A stretch of DNA of 64,000 nucleotides from Streptomyces subrutilus (GCF_008704535.1 NZ_CP023701.1:1116001-1180000); one strand, 5' to 3'; shown: positions 41,932 to 49,707, numbered from the stretch's first letter. Numbers and translations are program-made. The notes: generated by a model not told the origin, from the letters alone.

Positions 41932-43233
41932 GTGACGGAAGGGGGCGCCGGGACGGCCGGGGAGTCCGCGGTGCGGGAGCTGGCCTCGCTGAGCGGGCGC
42001 GCGGTGCCCCTGCTCCGGGAGTGGGCGGCCGGCTCGCCGCGGTGCGGGGAGGCCAGGGCGCTGCTGGTGCTCGCGACGAGCGACGGCCTCGGCGACGCCG
42101 AGCTGCGGACGGAGCTGGTGCGGGCCCACCACGACGCCCGGGCCGCGGGGCCGCGGGCGGTGAGCCTGGTGCACGGGGTGTTCCTCTTCGCGCACCGGCA
42201 GTACCCGATGGCCGCGGACCACGTGGAGGCGCACCTGGGCACGTGGCCCGGCGACGAGCAGGCCGCGCCGATGCTGGACGCCTTCGCCGCCGCCGGCGAC
42301 GCCGGACACGCCGGATACCGGGAGCGCGGCGACGCGTTGGCGCAGCGGCAGTACGCGCTGGCCGGTCCGGAGAGCTGGGTGTGGGCCGGCAGGCTGGCCT
42401 GGGTGCGGGCGGAGCAGGGGCGCCCGTACGAGGCGTACGAGCTGGCGGCCTCCGCCCTGGCGCGCAATCCGCGGGCGGGGCTGGCCGTCCACGCGAAGGC
42501 CCATGCCGAGCAGGACACCGGTGCGGGGCCCGCCTCCACCGCCTTCATCGACCGGTGGCTGGCCGGTGACCCGCGGGCCGTGCAGTTCAGGCACCTGAAC
42601 TGGCACGCCGCCCTCCAGTCGCTGGCCGCCGGCGACTTCGCCGACGCCCGACGGCGGGCCGACCGCGTGCTGGACCGAGCGGACGTCGGCATGCGCGCCT
42701 CGACGAACTGGCGCCTGCTGCTGGCCGGGCAGGCCCCGGCGCGGCGCTGCGAGCTCGGGCACGTACGGGAGCTGCTGGCCGCCCCGGAGGGTACGGCGGA
42801 GGTGTTCCACACCTTCAACCTGGCCCTCGCGCTGGCCGTCGAGGCCGCCACCGACGACCTGACCGCCCTGGCCCGCCGGGCCGCGGCCGACGGGCGGAGC
42901 GAGTTCAGCCAGGTGCTCGCGCCCGTGGTGCGGGCCCTGGCGCACCTCACCGCCGGCCGGCCCGACGCCGCGGTGGACCTGCTGGCCGGGCTGGGCCGCG
43001 CGGTGGAGCGGCTGGGCGGCGTACGGGTGGAGCGGGAGATCGTCCAGGACACCCTGGCCCGCGCCCTCGTCGACGCCGGCGACCCCGGCCGTGCGGCCGG
43101 ACTCCTGCACCGGCGCAGGGCCGCCCGCCGCCACCACGTATACGAGGACCTCCTCGTCACCGCCGGTGCGGCCCGGACCCCGGCGCCCGCCCCCACCCCG
43201 AACCCAGTCCCCCGGGAGACGCTCCGTGGCTGA
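41932..43233 (+). CDS. TPR-like tetratricopeptide/helical repeat protein
   Basis: 433 residues; the start is uncertain among GTG 41917, 41923 and 41932, of which 41932 has the best G-rich site upstream. It is entirely helical with degenerate TPR repeats (A-x3-L-x-W-V-R-A-E-Q-G-R-P-Y-E-A-Y-E-L-A-A-S-A-L-A-type units), no signal and no membrane span. It resembles tetratricopeptide proteins annotated next to small secreted proteins in actinobacteria. It overlaps the next gene by 8 bp. Probably a scaffold for the sulfotransferase and its substrate (inference). Confidence 0.8.
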   Translation: MTEGGAGTAGESAVRELASLSGRAVPLLREWAAGSPRCGEARALLVLATSDGLGDAELRTELVRAHHDARAAGPRAVSLVHGVFLFAHRQYPMAADHVEAHLGTWPGDEQAAPMLDAFAAAGDAGHAGYRERGDALAQRQYALAGPESWVWAGRLAWVRAEQGRPYEAYELAASALARNPRAGLAVHAKAHAEQDTGAGPASTAFIDRWLAGDPRAVQFRHLNWHAALQSLAAGDFADARRRADRVLDRADVGMRASTNWRLLLAGQAPARRCELGHVRELLAAPEGTAEVFHTFNLALALAVEAATDDLTALARRAAADGRSEFSQVLAPVVRALAHLTAGRPDAAVDLLAGLGRAVERLGGVRVEREIVQDTLARALVDAGDPGRAAGLLHRRRAARRHHVYEDLLVTAGAARTPAPAPTPNPVPRETLRG

Positions 43234-44197
43234 ACCGCAGTTGATCGCCGTCTCCCTGCGCGGCAGCGGCACGCACCTGCTCGCCGAGGCCGTCGGCGCC
43301 CTCGGCTACACCCCGTACGGCACGATGAGCGGCACCCAGCCCGACACCGGCGAGCCCGTCGGAGCGGGCGAGGTGTACCCGCTCCTGGAGACCGCGTACG
43401 GCGCCGAGCGGGCCGGCCGCCTGCTGCGCGAGGAGCACGCGTCCCTGGCCCGGGCCTTCGAGACGGCGGTCAACGCCCTGTGGCGGGTGTGGTGGCGGCG
43501 ACTGGGCCAGCCGGTCACCCACGCCTCGCCCGTCGACGCGGAGCTGGAGACGCGTCTGCTGCGGGTGCCCGATCCCGACCTGGCGCGGCTGCTGCCGGGC
43601 CGGGGCTGCTGGTACGTCAACGGCCTCGACCTGGAGCGCGCGGACGCCGGCTTCCTCCGCTCCTGGCGGCTCGGCGGCGGGCCGCCGGTCCTCTTCCACC
43701 ACCGCGACGTCCGCGACCGGATCGTCGCCCGCATCCGCTTCCTGTCCCGGCCCGCCGACCTGATCGGCACCCAGCCCGAGGACCTCGTCTACCACGACAT
43801 CCTCGGCGCCCTGCCCGACATGGACGCACGGATCACCCTCGCCCTGACCGATCCCGACTTCCCCGGCATGCGCGAGGCCCGCCGCTCCCGGTGGCTGCTC
43901 CACCACCCCGCGGTCCACGTCGTCACCCACGAGGAACTCGCCGGCCCCCGTCTCGGCGGCAGCGCCGAGGCCCGCGACCGGGCCCTGGACCGGCTGCTGC
44001 GCGCCACCGGACACCCGCGCTCCGCGAACCGGGTCCCCGCGCGGGACACCGGCGCCGACGGGGGCGCCGGCACCGGCGCGCCCTGCGACGCCTTCGTGGT
44101 CGGGGCCTGGCGCGCCCACTTCACCCCCGAGCACGAGCGGCTGCTGCGCCTGCACGGCGCGGACTTGCTGACGCGCCACGGGGCCGAGCCGCACTGA
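43226..44197 (+). CDS. sulfotransferase-like protein
   Basis: 323 residues, GTG start within the TPR gene. The N-terminal P-loop-like I-A-V-S-L-R-G-S-G-T-H-L-L matches the 5'-phosphosulfate loop of PAPS sulfotransferases, and V-L-F-H-H-R-D-V-R-D-R-I-V-A matches the 3'-phosphate loop (R-D-P-R-D-x-x-x-S type). The C-terminal part is long enough for a complete sulfotransferase fold. It would transfer sulfate from PAPS to a hydroxyl; the acceptor is unknown, and the coupled secreted peptide is a candidate. Confidence 0.75.
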   Translation: MAEPQLIAVSLRGSGTHLLAEAVGALGYTPYGTMSGTQPDTGEPVGAGEVYPLLETAYGAERAGRLLREEHASLARAFETAVNALWRVWWRRLGQPVTHASPVDAELETRLLRVPDPDLARLLPGRGCWYVNGLDLERADAGFLRSWRLGGGPPVLFHHRDVRDRIVARIRFLSRPADLIGTQPEDLVYHDILGALPDMDARITLALTDPDFPGMREARRSRWLLHHPAVHVVTHEELAGPRLGGSAEARDRALDRLLRATGHPRSANRVPARDTGADGGAGTGAPCDAFVVGAWRAHFTPEHERLLRLHGADLLTRHGAEPH

Positions 44198-44253
44198 CCG
44201 CACCGCGCGGGCGTTCCGCCGGTCGGTCCGTGCGGTCGGTCCGTGCGGTCCGG

Positions 44254-44805
44254 TCAGGGCGCGAGTTCCGGCGCCGCGAGCAGGGCGACGGCGTGCCGGG
44301 AGCGCACCAGCCGGAGCATCGGGCAGCGCTCGTCGGCGGCGGCGAGCAGGGCGGTGCGCCGTTCGGCGGAGACCGGGCCCGTCAGCAGGACCGACGCCGT
44401 GAGGTCGTACGGCACCGGCGGAGCCTCGGTGGGCACGTCGAAGAAGCGGGCGTCGTTGTTGCGGGCCCGGACCCGTACCTCGACCCGGTCCAGCGGGGTC
44501 CCTTCCAGGGCGGCTATGCACATCACGGTGTGGGTCAGGCAGGTGCTGATCACCGCGCAGAGCAGCTCCGGCGAGGAGGGGCCGAGGCCGAAGCCGCCGA
44601 TGTCCGGACCCCCGTCGCCGATGAACGACCAGTCGCCGACGCGGACCTTGCGCACGCCGGTCGCGTCGTCGGCGACGCACACGGCGCCGATCTCCTCGTC
44701 CCAGTCGGTGTCACGGGGGCGGCGGGCCGCGGCGGCCCGCATGGCGGCGCCCTTGTCCTGGAGGTGTTCCGCGAGGCCGGGGGTACGGGCGGGAGTGATC
44801 GTCAT
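44254..44805 (-). CDS. OsmC/Ohr-like family protein
   Basis: 183 residues. OsmC fold with E-L-L-C-A-V-I-S-T-C-L-T-H-T, in which the two Cys (S-P-E-L-L-C and S-T-C) surround the expected peroxidatic region, preceded by F-x-x-D-E-P-like V-G-D-W-S-F-I-G-D-G-G-P-D-I-G-G. Family members reduce organic hydroperoxides or take part in thiol/sulfur chemistry; the exact substrate is unclear. Convergent with the sulfotransferase gene. Confidence 0.85.
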   Translation of the reverse strand: MTITPARTPGLAEHLQDKGAAMRAAAARRPRDTDWDEEIGAVCVADDATGVRKVRVGDWSFIGDGGPDIGGFGLGPSSPELLCAVISTCLTHTVMCIAALEGTPLDRVEVRVRARNNDARFFDVPTEAPPVPYDLTASVLLTGPVSAERRTALLAAADERCPMLRLVRSRHAVALLAAPELAP

Positions 44806-45013
44806 GCCGGGAAGCCTACGGGCTCACCGGAACCCGCCGAGGGCCCGGGCCTCCCGTCGCGATCACCCAACTACCGCTTGAGGACAGGGGGTTTAGGTGC
44901 GGGAGGCCATCGAGCGGGTGTGCCGGTCCCGATCGGCCAGGCCGGAAGACCGGACCGCCCGGGCGGCGAGCGGCCGCGCGCCGTCCCGCCCGCCGGGTCA
45001 GCGGACCCGCGGG

Positions 45014-45565
45014 CTACCGGGGCTCGGGTACGTACGTGTAGCCCACGCGCCGCACCGTGGCGATGCGGCCCCGGTGGGCGGGGCCGAGCTTGCGGCGCAG
45101 CCGCGCCACGTGGACGTCGACGGTGCGGCCGTCGCCGATGTGCCCGTAGCCCCAGACGCCGGAGATGAGCGCGTCGCGCGTGTGCACCGTGTGCGGATGG
45201 CTGGCGAGGTGGTCCAGGAGGCTGAACTCCATGTAGGTCAGGTCCAGTTCGCGTCCGTCGACCGAGACCAGCCGGCGCGCCCGGTCGATCCGGATGCCGC
45301 CCCCGGAACGGACGGCTTCGAAGCGCGGGGCGGATGGGGAGGCGGAGGCCGCCGACCGGCCGGGCTCCAGGGTGCGCAGTTCCGGGCGCACGCCGTGGGC
45401 CCGCATCAGCGCCACCGGGTCGACGTCGGCCGGCAGGAACACGAGGTACGCGACGCGGGCTGCGGCCGCCCCCTCGGCGGGGGCGCCGGCCGGGCGCTCG
45501 CCGACCAGGTGGAGACGGGGGTTGGGAGAACGGCGGGCGGAGGATGCGGGAAGCGCGGTGGTCAC
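45014..45565 (-). CDS. OmpR/PhoB-type winged-helix DNA-binding protein without receiver domain
   Basis: 183 residues from GTG 45563-45565 (AGGGGCTCACC before it). The N-terminal roughly 75 residues have no recognisable receiver (no DD..D..K set). The C-terminal roughly 95 residues are a Trans_reg_C domain: L-T-Y-M-E-F-S-L-L-D-H-L, V-H-T-R-D-A-L-I-S-G-V-W-G, D-G-R-T-V-D-V-H-V-A-R-L-R-R-K-L, V-R-R-V-G-Y-T-Y. A sulfur-type leader peptide lies about 275 bp upstream on the same strand, suggesting sulfur-responsive expression. Confidence 0.88.
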   Translation of the reverse strand: MTTALPASSARRSPNPRLHLVGERPAGAPAEGAAAARVAYLVFLPADVDPVALMRAHGVRPELRTLEPGRSAASASPSAPRFEAVRSGGGIRIDRARRLVSVDGRELDLTYMEFSLLDHLASHPHTVHTRDALISGVWGYGHIGDGRTVDVHVARLRRKLGPAHRGRIATVRRVGYTYVPEPR

Positions 45566-45839
45566 GGTGAGCCCCTTCGGCTGCTCGGAGTGGCGTGCGG
45601 ATGCCGGGTGTTCGGGGTGTCGGGTGGGCCGGGTGTCGGGTGGGCCGGATGTCGCGGCGTGCGGCCACGACGGGACGCGACGGGGCGCGGGGCCCGGACG
45701 CCGCGGAGGCGACCGGGACGGAGGGGGCGCCGCACGCGGACGGACCGTACGGCCGGAAGGAGGGGCCGCGGGAGGAGCGCGGCGCACGGGCACGCGCGGC
45801 GGCCCGTGGCCCCGCGCGCTGCGGAGGATGCCCCGGGAA

Positions 45840-45929
45840 TCAGTCCTGGACGGGTCGGCAGACGGCGCTGGCGATGCGACGGAGGTCGACGTGCCTGCGG
45901 CGTACGAGCAACGGCTGCGACGGGGACAT
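45840..45929 (-). CDS. putative sulfur-responsive leader peptide 1 (RRH type)
   Basis: 29 residues: MSPSQPLLV, then R-R-R-H-V-D-L-R-R-I-A-S-A-V-C-R. The R-R-H-[VI]-D-L...S-A-[IV]-C core is the hallmark of streptomycete leader peptides that precede sulfur-metabolism genes. The terminal Cys codon suggests cysteine-dependent ribosome stalling/attenuation. GAGG lies just before the ATG, and the shared operator at 45969 is 40 bp upstream. First downstream gene: the winged-helix regulator. Confidence 0.85.
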   Translation of the reverse strand: MSPSQPLLVRRRHVDLRRIASAVCRPVQD

Positions 45930-45968
45930 GGCCTCAGAGTGGGGTGCGCGACAGGCACCCGTCAAGGC

Positions 45969-45993
45969 TTCCCTACCGATCCGATAGGAAATT
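45969..45993 (-). promoter_or_regulatory. shared sulfur operator, copy 1
   Basis: Read leftward, TTCCTATC-N5-GGTAGGGAA, an imperfect inverted repeat. GATAAT, a good -10, abuts it on the upstream side, so the site covers the transcription start of leader 1. Confidence 0.6.
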
Positions 45994-46039
45994 ATCGCCC
46001 GGCGAACGGGGTCCGCACCGACAGCGGCTGACCGTGCGT

Positions 46040-46078
46040 CATCTCCCATGCCAAGACGCGACTGTCCACCATGCGGTC
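46040..46078 (+). promoter_or_regulatory. conserved 39-bp upstream element, copy A
   Basis: Matches 48117-48155 at 30 of 39 positions, with C-A-T-G-S-C-A-A-G-A-C and GTCCACCATGYGGTC blocks. It precedes the -35 of the oxidoreductase promoter; a possible activator site. Confidence 0.55.
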
Positions 46079-46110
46079 GCACTCTTGCCGGGAGGGTCCC
46101 GTCGGGCGAG

Positions 46111-46135
46111 TATCCCTATCAATCCGATGGGAAAC
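46111..46135 (+). promoter_or_regulatory. shared sulfur operator, copy 2, with promoter
   Basis: TCCCTATC-N5-GATGGGAAA. Upstream is TTGCCG (46085-46090), a 17-bp spacer and GAGTAT (46108-46113), so the operator begins at the end of the -10. It drives the 25-codon ORF and the DszC/SfnB-type gene. Confidence 0.6.
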
Positions 46136-46264
46136 ATGGGGAAGTGCCCAGGTGTCCCGCACCGGCGCCGACCTCGGCCGGCTCCCGCCCCGTCCGCCCA
46201 CCGCGCACCCCCCGCTCCCCCGCCACCGGCCCACGCCGCCCGACTACGTTCCGGAGTACCCGAC

Positions 46265-46342
46265 ATGGCCACCGCCATCCCCCGTGGCACCGCTGCCCGC
46301 CCAGATCCCGCACCCCTCCGCGGCGCCCGGGCCTGTCGGTGA
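46265..46342 (+). CDS. 25-codon ORF coupled to the oxidoreductase gene, possible Cys leader
   Basis: Starts M-A-T-A-I-P-R-G and ends G-A-R-A-C-R-stop. Its TGA overlaps the GTG of the next gene (GTGA). The penultimate codon is Cys, as near the end of the RRH leader peptides, but the R-R-H core is absent. It may be a coupling leader or a chance frame. Confidence 0.4.
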   Translation: MATAIPRGTAARPDPAPLRGARACR

Positions 46343-47544
46343 CACCCGTGCCGACCACACCGGGCTCCACCGGCGTCCGCTCCGCCGACGAGCGGCGCCG
46401 CACGCTCCTGCGTACCGCCCGCGACGTCGCGGACGACCTCGCCGCGGACGCCATCGCCCGCGACCAGGCGGGCGAGCCGCCGGTCGACGAGGCGGACCGG
46501 CTGCGCGAAGCCGGGCTGCCGGCGGCCCTCACCCCGCCGGGTCCGGAGCGCGGGACGGACTGGCGCACCGGCTGCGCCGTCGTACGGAAGGTCGCCGCGG
46601 CGGACAGCGCCGTCGGCGACCTCCTCGCCCGCCACTACGTGCACACGTGGAGCGGGCGCTTCTACGGGGGGCACCACGAGGCGGCCGCCCTCGAAGAGGA
46701 ATCGGTGCGCGAACAGTGGCTGTGGACCGGCGCGGTCGCCGCTCCCGCGGACGACACCGACGCACCGGACCTCGCACTGCGGCCCCGCGACACCGGCTAC
46801 GTGCTGAGCGGGCGCCGGTTCGTGGAGACCGCGGTGGCCGTCGCCGACCAGATCGTGGTCGACGCCGTCTGCGCCGTGACCGGCGACGTCCTGCTCGTAC
46901 GGATCCCCGCCGGCGCCCGGGGCATGACCGTCGAACCGGCCCGCGACCGGCTCGGACAGCGCGTCGGCGGCGCGGGCGAGATCGTCCTCGACCGGGTCAC
47001 CGTCCCGCCCGGGCAGGTGCTGGGCCGCCGGCCGGACGACGAGGAGGCCGGCGCGCCCTTCACCGCGCTCGCCGAACCCGCGCTCCGCCTCGCCCTGTGC
47101 CACGTCGGCCTCGGCATCGTCGAGGGCGCCCTCACCGAGGCGCGCGACCTCAGCAGGGGCGGTCACGCGTACCGGCTGCCGGGCGCGGACCCCGACCTCT
47201 TCCTCACCTACGGCGAACTCGCCTCCGCCGCCCAGACGGCCACCGCCGTGGTCGACCGGGCGACGGAGGTGATGGCGCAGGCCCTCGACGCGGCTGCGCA
47301 GCTCCACGCCGAGGAACCCGCGGGCATCGCCGCCCTGGTCGCCACGGCCGAGACGGTGACGTCGAGGGCGGCCCTGCACGTCACCACCCGCGTGCTGGAG
47401 CTCGCCGACACCCCCGGCCTGGACCGCTTCTGGCGCAACGCCCGCGTCCTGACCGCCCACCATCCCGCCGCGCACCGGCTGCGCTCCATCGGCGAGCACT
47501 ACCTCAACGGTTCCCACCGCGCGGTGGCCGCCGCCTTCCACTGA
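46339..47544 (+). CDS. DszC/SfnB-like flavin monooxygenase of acyl-CoA dehydrogenase fold (sulfur acquisition)
   Basis: 401 residues, GTG overlapping a short upstream ORF. Acyl-CoA-dehydrogenase fold: N-terminal helices (D-L-A-A-D-A-I-A-R-D-Q-A), a central beta region with G-Y-V-L-S-G-R-R-F-V-E-T, and a C-terminal helical domain ending H-Y-L-N-G-S. The catalytic Glu of true acyl-CoA dehydrogenases is not evident, as in DszC and SfnB, which use FMNH2 and O2 to oxidise organosulfur compounds. The promoter shares elements with the sulfonate locus, supporting sulfur scavenging. Substrate unknown. Confidence 0.85.
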   Translation: MTPVPTTPGSTGVRSADERRRTLLRTARDVADDLAADAIARDQAGEPPVDEADRLREAGLPAALTPPGPERGTDWRTGCAVVRKVAAADSAVGDLLARHYVHTWSGRFYGGHHEAAALEEESVREQWLWTGAVAAPADDTDAPDLALRPRDTGYVLSGRRFVETAVAVADQIVVDAVCAVTGDVLLVRIPAGARGMTVEPARDRLGQRVGGAGEIVLDRVTVPPGQVLGRRPDDEEAGAPFTALAEPALRLALCHVGLGIVEGALTEARDLSRGGHAYRLPGADPDLFLTYGELASAAQTATAVVDRATEVMAQALDAAAQLHAEEPAGIAALVATAETVTSRAALHVTTRVLELADTPGLDRFWRNARVLTAHHPAAHRLRSIGEHYLNGSHRAVAAAFH

Positions 47545-47569
47545 CGCCGGACGCCCCGGGGCACCGCGT

Positions 47570-47621
47570 CGGCCCCGGCCCGCGTCGGCCCCGGCCCGCG
47601 GGCCGACGCGGGCCGGGGCCG
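47570..47621 (+). terminator. very strong terminator hairpin
   Basis: A 22-bp perfect stem begins CGGCCCCGGCCCGCGT at 47570, ends at 47621 and has an 8-nt loop. It separates the oxidoreductase gene from the Rrf2 gene. Confidence 0.85.
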
Positions 47622-47625
47622 TACG

Positions 47626-47638
47626 GGATAATGCCCCC
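47626..47638 (+). promoter_or_regulatory. leaderless promoter of rrf2-type gene
   Basis: GATAAT ends 7 nt before the ATG at 47639, and no ribosome-binding site fits between the terminator stem and the start. The transcript is therefore probably leaderless. Confidence 0.55.
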
Positions 47639-48097
47639 ATGCGGATCTCAGCCAGGGCGGACTACGCGGTACGTGCCGCACTGCAGCTCGCCGCGTCCCA
47701 GGACGACGGGCCGTTGAAGGCCGAGGCCATCGCCGAGGCCCAGGACATCCCGCACAAGTTCCTCGAAGGCATCCTGAACGACATGCGCCGGGGCGGGCTC
47801 GTGCTCAGCCAGCGCGGCGGCAACGGCGGCTACCGGCTGGCCAAGCCGGCCCGCTCCATCAGCATCGCGGACGTCATCCGCGTCGTGGACGGACCGCTCG
47901 TCGCCGTACGCGGGGTCCGGCCCCCCGACCTGTCCTACACCGGCCCCGCCCAGGCCCTGCTCCCCCTGTGGATCGCGCTGCGGGCCAATGTGCGCGAGAT
48001 CCTCGACGGGGTGAGCCTCGCCGACGTCGCGGCGTCCGACCTGCCGGCCGACGTCGCCGCGCTGACCGACGCCCCGGACGCCTGGACCAACCCCTGA
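47639..48097 (+). CDS. Rrf2-family regulator, probable sulfur regulator
   Basis: 152 residues. N-terminal winged helix M-R-I-S-A-R-A-D-Y-A-V-R-A-A-L, with recognition helix I-P-H-K-F-L-E-G-I-L and wing R-G-G-N-G-G-Y-R-L. The three-Cys iron-sulfur motif of IscR/NsrR is absent, so it is of the CymR/YwnA type, which respond to cysteine-pathway metabolites. It sits between two promoters that share the operator, making it the best local candidate repressor. Confidence 0.92.
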   Translation: MRISARADYAVRAALQLAASQDDGPLKAEAIAEAQDIPHKFLEGILNDMRRGGLVLSQRGGNGGYRLAKPARSISIADVIRVVDGPLVAVRGVRPPDLSYTGPAQALLPLWIALRANVREILDGVSLADVAASDLPADVAALTDAPDAWTNP

Positions 48098-48116
48098 TTC
48101 CCCGCTCCACCTGCGT

Positions 48117-48155
48117 CTTCTCACATGGCAAGACCAACCCGTCCACCATGTGGTC
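48117..48155 (+). promoter_or_regulatory. conserved 39-bp upstream element, copy B
   Basis: Counterpart of 46040-46078 (30 of 39 identical), placed the same 35 bp before its operator. Confidence 0.55.
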
Positions 48156-48188
48156 AGCCCCTTGGGGCGGATGTCCGCGTCTGCCAAT

Positions 48189-48213
48189 ATTCCTACCGAC
48201 CAGGTGGGGAACC
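48189..48213 (+). promoter_or_regulatory. shared sulfur operator, copy 3, with promoter
   Basis: TTCCTACC-N5-GGTGGGGAA. Upstream TTGGGG (48162-48167), 17-bp spacer, CAATAT (48185-48190). It lies 22 bp before leader peptide 2. Confidence 0.6.
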
Positions 48214-48234
48214 CAGGAATCGAGGGAGGCGGCC

Positions 48235-48333
48235 GTGCGCACACCGCATCACGCGGGCCGGACGCTGCCCTTGACGTCCCGCCGGCACATCGACCTGGTC
48301 CGCACCTCCAGCGCCATCTGTCAGTCTGCCTGA
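48235..48333 (+). CDS. putative sulfur-responsive leader peptide 2 (RRH type)
   Basis: 32 residues from GTG 48235, preceded by GAGGGAGG. Contains L-T-S-R-R-H-I-D-L-V-R-T-S-S-A-I-C-Q-S-A, the classic streptomycete sulfur-gene leader peptide with a Cys codon three codons before the stop. It precedes the sulfonate-binding lipoprotein gene by 258 bp. Confidence 0.92.
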   Translation: MRTPHHAGRTLPLTSRRHIDLVRTSSAICQSA

Positions 48334-48591
48334 CACCTTCCACCAGGGCCCGGCCCCACCCGCGGACACACCGCCGGCCGCCGTGCCGCCGCGTCCTCCG
48401 CGACCGGGCGGGCCCCTCGGCCGATCCCCGCAGCCCCGCGCGCCTGAGGGCGCGGGTGCGCCGTGCACGGACCCGGCACCCCTCCCCGTACCGCTGCGAC
48501 GCGGCCGGGCGCGGGTGACGGGTGCGCCGATGGCTCGCGTCGCTCCTTCTTCCGTACCCTCCCGAGCCCCATTCCGTGAAAGGACACCTCC
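48334..48591 (+). promoter_or_regulatory. possible attenuator region between leader 2 and binding protein
   Basis: 258 bp without a gene. Two adjacent hairpins are visible, CGCGCC-TGAG-GGCGCG (about 48448-48463) and GGGTGC...GCACCC (about 48463-48492). They could form the terminator/antiterminator of a Cys-codon attenuation system (inference). Confidence 0.35.
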
Positions 48592-49707
48592 GTGTCTCCC
48601 GCCAGACCGCTCACCGCCCTGCGCGCCATCGCCGTCACCGCGACGCTCCCCCTGCTGCTCACCGCCTGCGGGTACGGCTCCGAGGCGAAGAAGGACGAGC
48701 CGAAGGCCGATGCGGCCGCCTCCGCCGACACCGGGAAGAAGCTCTCCGCCCCCGAAGTCCGCATCGGCTACTTCCCCAACCTCACCCACGCCACCGCACT
48801 CGTCGGCCTCCAGGAAGGCCTCATCGAGAAGGAACTCAACGGCACCAAGATCAAGCCGCAGTCCTTCAACGCCGGCCCCTCCGAAATCGAAGCCCTCAAC
48901 GGCGGCTCCCTCGACATCGGCTTCATCGGCCCCTCCCCCTCCATCAACGGCTACGTCAAATCCAAGGGCACCAACCTCCGCATCATCTCCGGCTCCGCCT
49001 CCGGCGGCGTCAAGCTCGTCGTCAACCCCGACAAGATCAAAACCCTCGACGACCTCAAGGGCAAGAAAATAGCCACGCCCCAAAAGGGCAACACCCAAGA
49101 CGTCGCCTTCCTCAACTGGATCTCCGAAAAGGGCTGGAAGGTCGACCCCGAATCCGGCAAGGGCGACGTCTCCGTCGTCCGCACCGACAACAAGGTCACC
49201 CCCGACGCCTTCAAGCAGGGCTCCATCGACGGCGCCTGGGTCCCCGAACCCACCGCCTCCAAACTCGTCTCCGACGGCGGCACCGTCCTCCTCGACGAAA
49301 CCGACCTCTGGCCCGACAAGAAGTTCGTCATCACGAACATCATCGTCTCCCAGAAATTCCTCAAGGAGCACCCCGACGTCGTCGAGGCCGTCCTCAAGGG
49401 CACCGTCAAAACCAACGAGTGGATCAACGCCAACCCCGACAAGGCCAAGGAATCCGCCAACGCCCGCCTCGCGGCCGAAGGCGGCAAGCCCCTCGAAGCC
49501 AAGGTCATCGACCCCGCCTGGAAGAGCATCCTCGTCACCGACGACCCCCTCGCCTCCACCCTCAAGACCGAATCCGAATGGGCCGTCAAGGCCAAGCTCA
49601 TCGAACAACCCGAACTCACCGGCATCTACGACCTCACCCTCCTCAACAAGGTCCTCAAGGCCGCCGGCAAGCCCGAAGTCTCCGACGCCGGCCTCGGCGC
49701 CAAGTAG
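48592..49707 (+). CDS. aliphatic sulfonate/taurine ABC transporter substrate-binding lipoprotein
   Basis: 371 residues; GTG start after GAAAGGACAC. Lipobox L-L-L-T-A-C at about residue 27, then an NMT1/SsuA-like fold with I-G-Y-F-P-N-L-T-H-A-T-A-L and I-G-F-I-G-P-S-P motifs and G-x-W-V-P-E-P in the second lobe. Codon use differs from the neighbours, with many GAA/AAA and C-ending codons and long C runs. No permease or ATPase follows, so partners must lie elsewhere or be lost. The leader peptide and operator upstream indicate sulfur control. Confidence 0.92.
   Translation: MSPARPLTALRAIAVTATLPLLLTACGYGSEAKKDEPKADAAASADTGKKLSAPEVRIGYFPNLTHATALVGLQEGLIEKELNGTKIKPQSFNAGPSEIEALNGGSLDIGFIGPSPSINGYVKSKGTNLRIISGSASGGVKLVVNPDKIKTLDDLKGKKIATPQKGNTQDVAFLNWISEKGWKVDPESGKGDVSVVRTDNKVTPDAFKQGSIDGAWVPEPTASKLVSDGGTVLLDETDLWPDKKFVITNIIVSQKFLKEHPDVVEAVLKGTVKTNEWINANPDKAKESANARLAAEGGKPLEAKVIDPAWKSILVTDDPLASTLKTESEWAVKAKLIEQPELTGIYDLTLLNKVLKAAGKPEVSDAGLGAK

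Noticed and set aside
45014-45565. Complete two-component response regulator
   Set aside because: The N-terminal part lacks the receiver-domain Asp/Lys set and no kinase gene adjoins it.
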